Assembly (NCBI RefSeq): GCF_050908995.1
Contig: NC_135132.1
Span: 5,203,001-5,267,000 of the forward strand
Origin: Andrena cerasifolii
Lineage: Eukaryota; Arthropoda; Insecta; Hymenoptera; Andrenidae
Length of the DNA: 64,000 nt
Reading direction: 5' to 3'
Below are positions 59,601-64,000 of the stretch, piece by piece (position 1 is the stretch's first letter; each line of letters opens with the position of its first letter). The translations under genes were made by a program, and so were the position numbers. The notes under the pieces are model-generated. The model worked only from the letters and a program-made list of their open reading frames with translations. It had not been told where the DNA came from and searched no databases.

Positions 59601-62600
59601 ACACCAAAAGAGATCTCTGGAGTCTCTGTCTTCTTGTTTTCTGCAGTTTCTGCTGATGAATTCTTTGAGTCCAACCCACTCCACTTATTGTCGGTGAGAT
59701 CAATGTATTCTTCAGCATCTGATGCTTTAGTATCCAACTTCACAGAAGGTTCAGTGTCTTCCGAGTACTCCTCAGCATCAATTTCAGTCTCCTTAGGATC
59801 AGCTTCTTCCTCATCCTCATACTCCCTAGCCTCGAAATTCTTCGAGGCCTTAGTGTCTAAGTCTTCAAGCGACACTTTACCAACTTTTTTCGCCTTTCGA
59901 TCAGAAGTTTCCTTCTGCAAGCTGCTCCCGTCGAAGAAAGTGTGAAGCATTTCATCTGTGAAGTCTCCACCAAAGAGAATGTCCCTAAACTTAATCAAGC
60001 TCTCTTTGATGGACTGAAAGTCGTTTTTATCATTATCGACAGCAATCTTCTCTCTGTTTCTCTCTTTTCCATTGACGTCCACCGCCCGAACGTCCTGCCT
60101 CCTATGAGGATCACCACTATACACAAACGAAACCATGGAATTCTTCGTTTGGCTAGTAGACCTCTTATGTCTGGAATGTGTTCGGCTAGTGTTGATACGT
60201 TTCGTGACTCGTCGAGCGTTACGAATCTTTGGAACGTCTCTGTAGAAAGGATCAAAGGACTCGTCCCCTTCTTTGTAGTCGTCGTAGCTGGCAGGAATTG
60301 TTGGAAGAGGCAGAGTGACTAATTGTGTGGTGTTCAGAGGTCTGCCTGACTCGTCACTGACACTGGCTTTAGCTGTGACGATCACTCTGGACTGCGATGG
60401 CAATAGACGTGACGGACTCTGCACGATCCTCTGAAGGTCAGGTGGTGGCAGGTTGATGGTGATTTGATGAGGCTTCAGCTGAGGAATCGGCACACCTGGC
60501 AGCACGTGAATGTGCTGAGTGACCTGCTCGCTGATGGACTGCGAGGACGGGGTTGGCTTCGATATACTTCTCAGGGTTGGGTAGAAGGATCTGATGGTCG
60601 TTTCATCGGTGGCTGGTGTGGGAAGGAAGTTTCCAGAGATTCTCTGCGAGCTGCTTTGACTGATCTTCGTTTGCACTGATCGCGATGGCTCCGATGGAGT
60701 TGGCACCGGGGAGATCGTCAATTTCGAGACCTGGGAACCATGCGCATTTAAGAGGTCAGTGGCAGTAAAGAAATGTTTAATATTAAGCGGTGGAATGAAG
60801 CACGAAAGCTTCTAAGAGGTTTCAATGCTCAGGGGTCTAGGGTTTTTGGTCCAGGGATATAGGGATACAGGGACGCAGGGATTTAAGAGCCTGACCATCT
60901 AGAAATCTACAAGTGTAAGAGTCTATTTAGGAGTGTAGAGGTCTAAAATTCTAGAAATCTGGGGGTATAGAATTCTTGGAGTGCAGGAGTCTAGGAATAT
61001 AGGGGTTTAAAATTCCAGAAGTCTAGAATTCTAGAATCGTAGTAATCTAGCAGTGTAAAATTTTGGAATTCTAGAGCTCTAGAAACCTACAAACCTAAAC
61101 GCCTTGAAGCTTAGAAACCTTATTGCCCACAAAGGAATAACCAAAGTCAACGAAATTACCTTTCCTTTGTTGGTCGACTGAACAGCTTCCAACGGCCTTA
61201 TGTTCTGTTCCCCGTTCTCCCGGTACTCCGAAGTTTCCCTGGGATTGTTACTGTGTATCGCAAACTGTTCCGTGGTGCTGGCGATCCCGTGGTTATGAAA
61301 GATGGGGTTTATCAAAGCTGGGCTATTGACGTTGCTGTTCAACAGGGTCTGGATCGTGGACGAAGTCGCGTGGAACAGGGGCGACACTGTTGAAGGCTCG
61401 TTGTGAATGATTTGCGGGGTTGCAGTGGAACTGAACCTGATCTGATGAACCTGAGGCGGCTGGACAGTGGTAGAACTGACACCCTGGTTGCTGAACAGCT
61501 GGTACGAGGTGGCTTGCTGATTGTTATTCCTCTCGCCATTGTGGAAAATGTACTGGTGATGGTATCCACCGTTCTTGTCGTCATACAGGGACTTGGACTG
61601 GCTGGTGTGGACCTGGGGAAACGGTGGCTGAGGCTGGTAGTGTTGGGGATAGCCGGTTGGATGAGAGAAGGAACTGGACGCTGGTGTCGTGGATGGTTTA
61701 TTTGGCTTCGACGTGGTGGTGGTCGTTGTGGTTGTGGTGGTGGGTCGTGCTGACGTGGTGCGTTGTTGATGATCGTCCAGAGAGTCTGATGGGTCGACGT
61801 CGCCATCGCTGCTCTCGTGCAGGCTGCAAGAAGATTACTGGATGAAGGGTTTACTTTTTTAGGTGTGATGGTGGCTGCATTATAAGAAACATTCTGAGAT
61901 ATATGGGAATGGCAAAAATAGTTAGGAATAAGTTAGCTTATCACACAAAGTTACTGCTTTGGGAACATTTGGGGTCAGAATTTGGTGATCTATCTTTCCA
62001 AATCTTCTGTACCACTATTTACTCCCAGTTTGAATTTATCTAAAATATGAATTTTCGTCTCATGATTCCCTCATGCACAAATGTTTTCGTGAACTAAGTA
62101 GATTCTTTTGAATGAACTTTGGGTTGTAGACAGTTTAACCTAGGAAACCTCTGGGTATCATAATTGTAATAAAAAATCAGGCCTTCAATTTAAACCCACT
62201 AGAATCACTTGGAGTTCTGAGCTTATGAAGTATCTTTAGACCAAGGATCTAAATTACAACATAATCAATTTCTTTAGTTATAGCACAGCTTCGTTTAGAT
62301 TAGCAGAAAATATGACGAATTAAAACCCACTGGGTAACTTAGGATTCAATATACATAAACCTAAGTCCAATGCAATAAAATAATCTTTATGATCACCAAA
62401 CTAAGCACTGCACTCCGTTAAATACCAGTCCAATAAGGGTTCGCGAGTGATCACCCAACGCCTAACTCGAACAGACGTGATTTAAGGTGGTTGGGCGGAA
62501 ACAACTTAACAAGAGAGAAGCAGGGAGCAATCGATCAAAAATCCCCGTCACATGCAATCACTACGTCGTCCACGCCTCTCGATTCTCCATCACGCGAACA

Positions 62601-64000
62601 GGTAGATACGAAAGCAGAACTGGTAGGTACGCGACCCGCTGCATGTTTGGGCCTTACAAAACCAGGGGTGAACGTCCAGGCACTGGCAGATAAACATTGT
62701 ACGAGACAGGTGGGCTAATGTACGAGTCGCGACGATGGTTTCACCTGTGAAGAAATTCCTGTTCGCGATAGCTTGGGCAACGAGATCGATGTCGGAAAAT
62801 GTTATGAGTAGCGGATGTGGACCCGTTTCTGTAGAGCAAAGTTCAGAAATGTAGGTACATGTATTTTCAGGATATTAAGAGCATTTGAATTGATCATACT
62901 GAACTGTGTATTTTTATGTGAAGAAGTAGCGGACCATTCTATAATGGCAGTGGTTCCGAATAGCAGAGTGTTAGAATAAGAGAACTTTCGAATAGCAGAG
63001 GCTTCCGAATACCTAATAGAAAACTTGAATAGTCGAGCTTTCGAATGATGGAGCACTCGAGTATCAGAGCTTTCGAATGATGAGGCACTCGAATGGCAGA
63101 GCTTTCGAATAATGGGGTATTCCAATGGCAGAGCTTTCGAATAATCGGGTTTTCGAATGGCAGAGCTTTCGAAAAATGGAGCACTCTAATAACAGAACTT
63201 TCGAATCTTAAGGTATTCGAATAGCAGAGCTTTCGAATCTTAAGGTATTCGAATAGCAGAGCTTTCAAATCTTAAGGTATTCGAATAGCAGAGCTTTCGA
63301 ATCTTAAGGTATTCGAATAGCAGAGCTTTCGAATCTTAAGGTATTCGAATAGCAGAGCTTTCGAATCTTAAGGTATTCGAATAGCAGAGCTTTCGAATCT
63401 TAAGGTATTCGAATAGCAGAGCTTTCGAATCTTAAGGTATTCGAATAGCAGAGCTTTCGAATCTTAAGGTATTGGGATAATGGCGCACTCGAATATCAGA
63501 GCTTTCGAATAATGGAGCACTCGAATATTGGAGCTTTCGAATAATGGAGCACTCGAATAGCAGAGCTTTCGAATCTTAAGGTATTCGAATAGCAGAGCTT
63601 TCGAATCTTAAGGTATTCGAATAGCAGAGCTTTCGAATCTTAAGGTATTGGGATAATGGCGCACTCGAATATCAGAGCTTTCGATTAATGGAGCACTCGA
63701 ATATTGGAGCTTTCGAATAATGGAGCACTCTAATAGCAGAGCTTTCGAATCTTAAGGTATTCGAATATCAGAGTTTTCGAATAATGGAGCCCCCAAATAA
63801 CAGAGCTTTCGAATGATAAGTTATTGTAGTATTAGAGCTTTCGAATAATGGAGTATTCGAATGGCAGAGCTTTCAAGTAATAGAGCACTCGAGTGGCAGA
63901 GCGTTTGGATAGCAGAATATTGAAGTAATGGAGTCTCGAATGATAAAGGTTCTACCATAATTCATTTACCTGAGTGTCACCGCGTTGTTGCCATAAAGCT
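56627..64000 (-). CDS. Large low-complexity extracellular protein with one C-terminal peritrophin-A (CBM14) domain, 3' part
   Basis: Minus-strand exons in the window are 63970-64000 (partial, reading LYGNNAVTL), 61160-61823 (221 codons) and 56627-60730 (1367 residues plus stop). Junctions are phase 2 then phase 0. The last 65 residues hold six cysteines spaced C-x14-C-x5-C-x15-C-x12-C-x8-C, matching the chitin-binding peritrophin-A pattern (DNA about 56630-56824). The rest is disordered: a Ser/Thr/Pro-rich part with an RRxTKRINTSRTHSRHKRS basic patch, a long Glu/Lys/Asp/Ser region, a poly-Thr run, and four EIP-V-T-K/E-PSTT repeats before the domain. One CBM14 domain makes it a CPAP1-type or mucin-like protein of cuticle or apical matrix. 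The many Ser/Thr suggest O-glycosylation. The N-terminus, including any signal peptide, is outside the window. The 2.1-kb intron holds a minisatellite. Confidence 0.85.
56924..57060 (-). repeat. 33-bp coding repeat (11-residue Thr-rich units)
   Basis: Four tandem units on the minus strand encode S-T-T-E-I-P-(A/I)-V-T-(K/E)-P. The two most distal units are almost identical in DNA (…GGCTTAGTAACTGCGGGAAT…), and the two nearer the domain share a second version (GTGACTATGGGAATCTCGG). Such short Thr/Pro repeats are typical glycosylation sites in mucin-like proteins. Confidence 0.85.
62938..63945. repeat. Minisatellite of 16-bp monomers with 32-bp higher-order units, in intron
   Basis: Three 16-base monomers all begin CGAAT: A = CGAATAGCAGAGCTTT, B = CGAATCTTAAGGTATT, C = CGAATAATGGAGCACT. 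A alternates with B in a nearly perfect A-B array (about 63200-63470) and with C elsewhere. A longer block ending in GGGATAATGGCGCACT occurs twice (about 63473 and 63650). Flanking copies are increasingly degenerate. The minus-strand ORFs over it are by-products of the repeat. It lies in the intron between 61823 and 63970 of the peritrophin gene. Confidence 0.9.

Noticed and set aside
58986..60322. Plus-strand ORFs of 126-177 residues over the large minus-strand exon
   Set aside because: They are shadows of the 1367-residue frame; their Ser/Val/Phe-rich composition is what antisense Glu/Lys/Ser codons produce.
61339..61806. 155-residue minus-strand ORF rich in Pro, His and Arg
   Set aside because: Another minus-strand frame joins in phase to both neighbouring exons (63970 and 60730) and has the expected Ser/Thr-rich composition.
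62802..63268. Two 107-109-residue minus-strand ORFs with repeated Ser/Arg/Lys/Leu units
   Set aside because: Translation of the 16-bp-monomer minisatellite within an intron.
62938..63945. CRISPR-like regular repeat array
   Set aside because: There are no unique spacers; both halves of each unit repeat, and the host is an animal.
1..64000. tRNA or rRNA genes
   Set aside because: I looked for T-loop/B-box phrases (GGTTCGA-type) in tRNA context and found none with a plausible cloverleaf; no rRNA-like sequence was seen.

Overview
This is an insect nuclear sequence, AT-rich between genes and dense in small inverted-repeat elements. Spliced GT-AG genes, TATA-box promoters and AATAAA signals make it eukaryotic. 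The 18-residue-motif cuticle proteins and the single-peritrophin-domain protein make it an insect. The overall style is compatible with Hymenoptera, but that placement is an inference with no diagnostic marker seen.

The main content is a cluster of six cuticular protein genes of the 18-residue-motif type (core D-G-x-V-x-D-T-P-E-V-A-x-A-K-A-A-H). Gene A is only a C-terminal end (1-177, +). Gene B (8418-13418, +), gene C (20117-22984, +), gene D (29902-31905, -), gene E (36099-37656, -) and gene F (49083-51079, +) are complete once spliced by eye. Each complete gene has a TATA box, a tiny first coding exon of 12-15 bases (M-R-G/S-L or M-M-H-Y-L), and a second exon that starts exactly where the signal peptide continues. 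Each mature protein carries two or three motif copies. They are predicted to be secreted by epidermis and to form part of the chitin-protein cuticle.

To the right is a six-exon minus-strand gene for MYG1 (51483-54247), a DHH-type 3'-5' RNA exonuclease with a likely mitochondrial leader and an internal second start. It is followed by the 3' part of a very large minus-strand gene (56627 to beyond 64000). That gene encodes a Thr/Ser/Glu/Lys-rich, low-complexity extracellular protein ending in one peritrophin-A (CBM14) chitin-binding domain. The window therefore holds chitin and cuticle matrix genes with one housekeeping gene between them.

The long intergenic stretches and introns hold few or no other convincing genes. 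They hold many short DNA elements with terminal inverted repeats: several ending at TTAA, two hAT-like ones with 8-bp target duplications, two TA-flanked ones, several long foldbacks, and a probable Helitron end. They also hold tandem repeats, including a 16-bp-monomer higher-order minisatellite in the large intron at the right edge, a 63-bp array, a 31-bp higher-order array, and a 9/18-bp array inside a foldback. No transposase ORF, tRNA, rRNA or prokaryotic system was seen.
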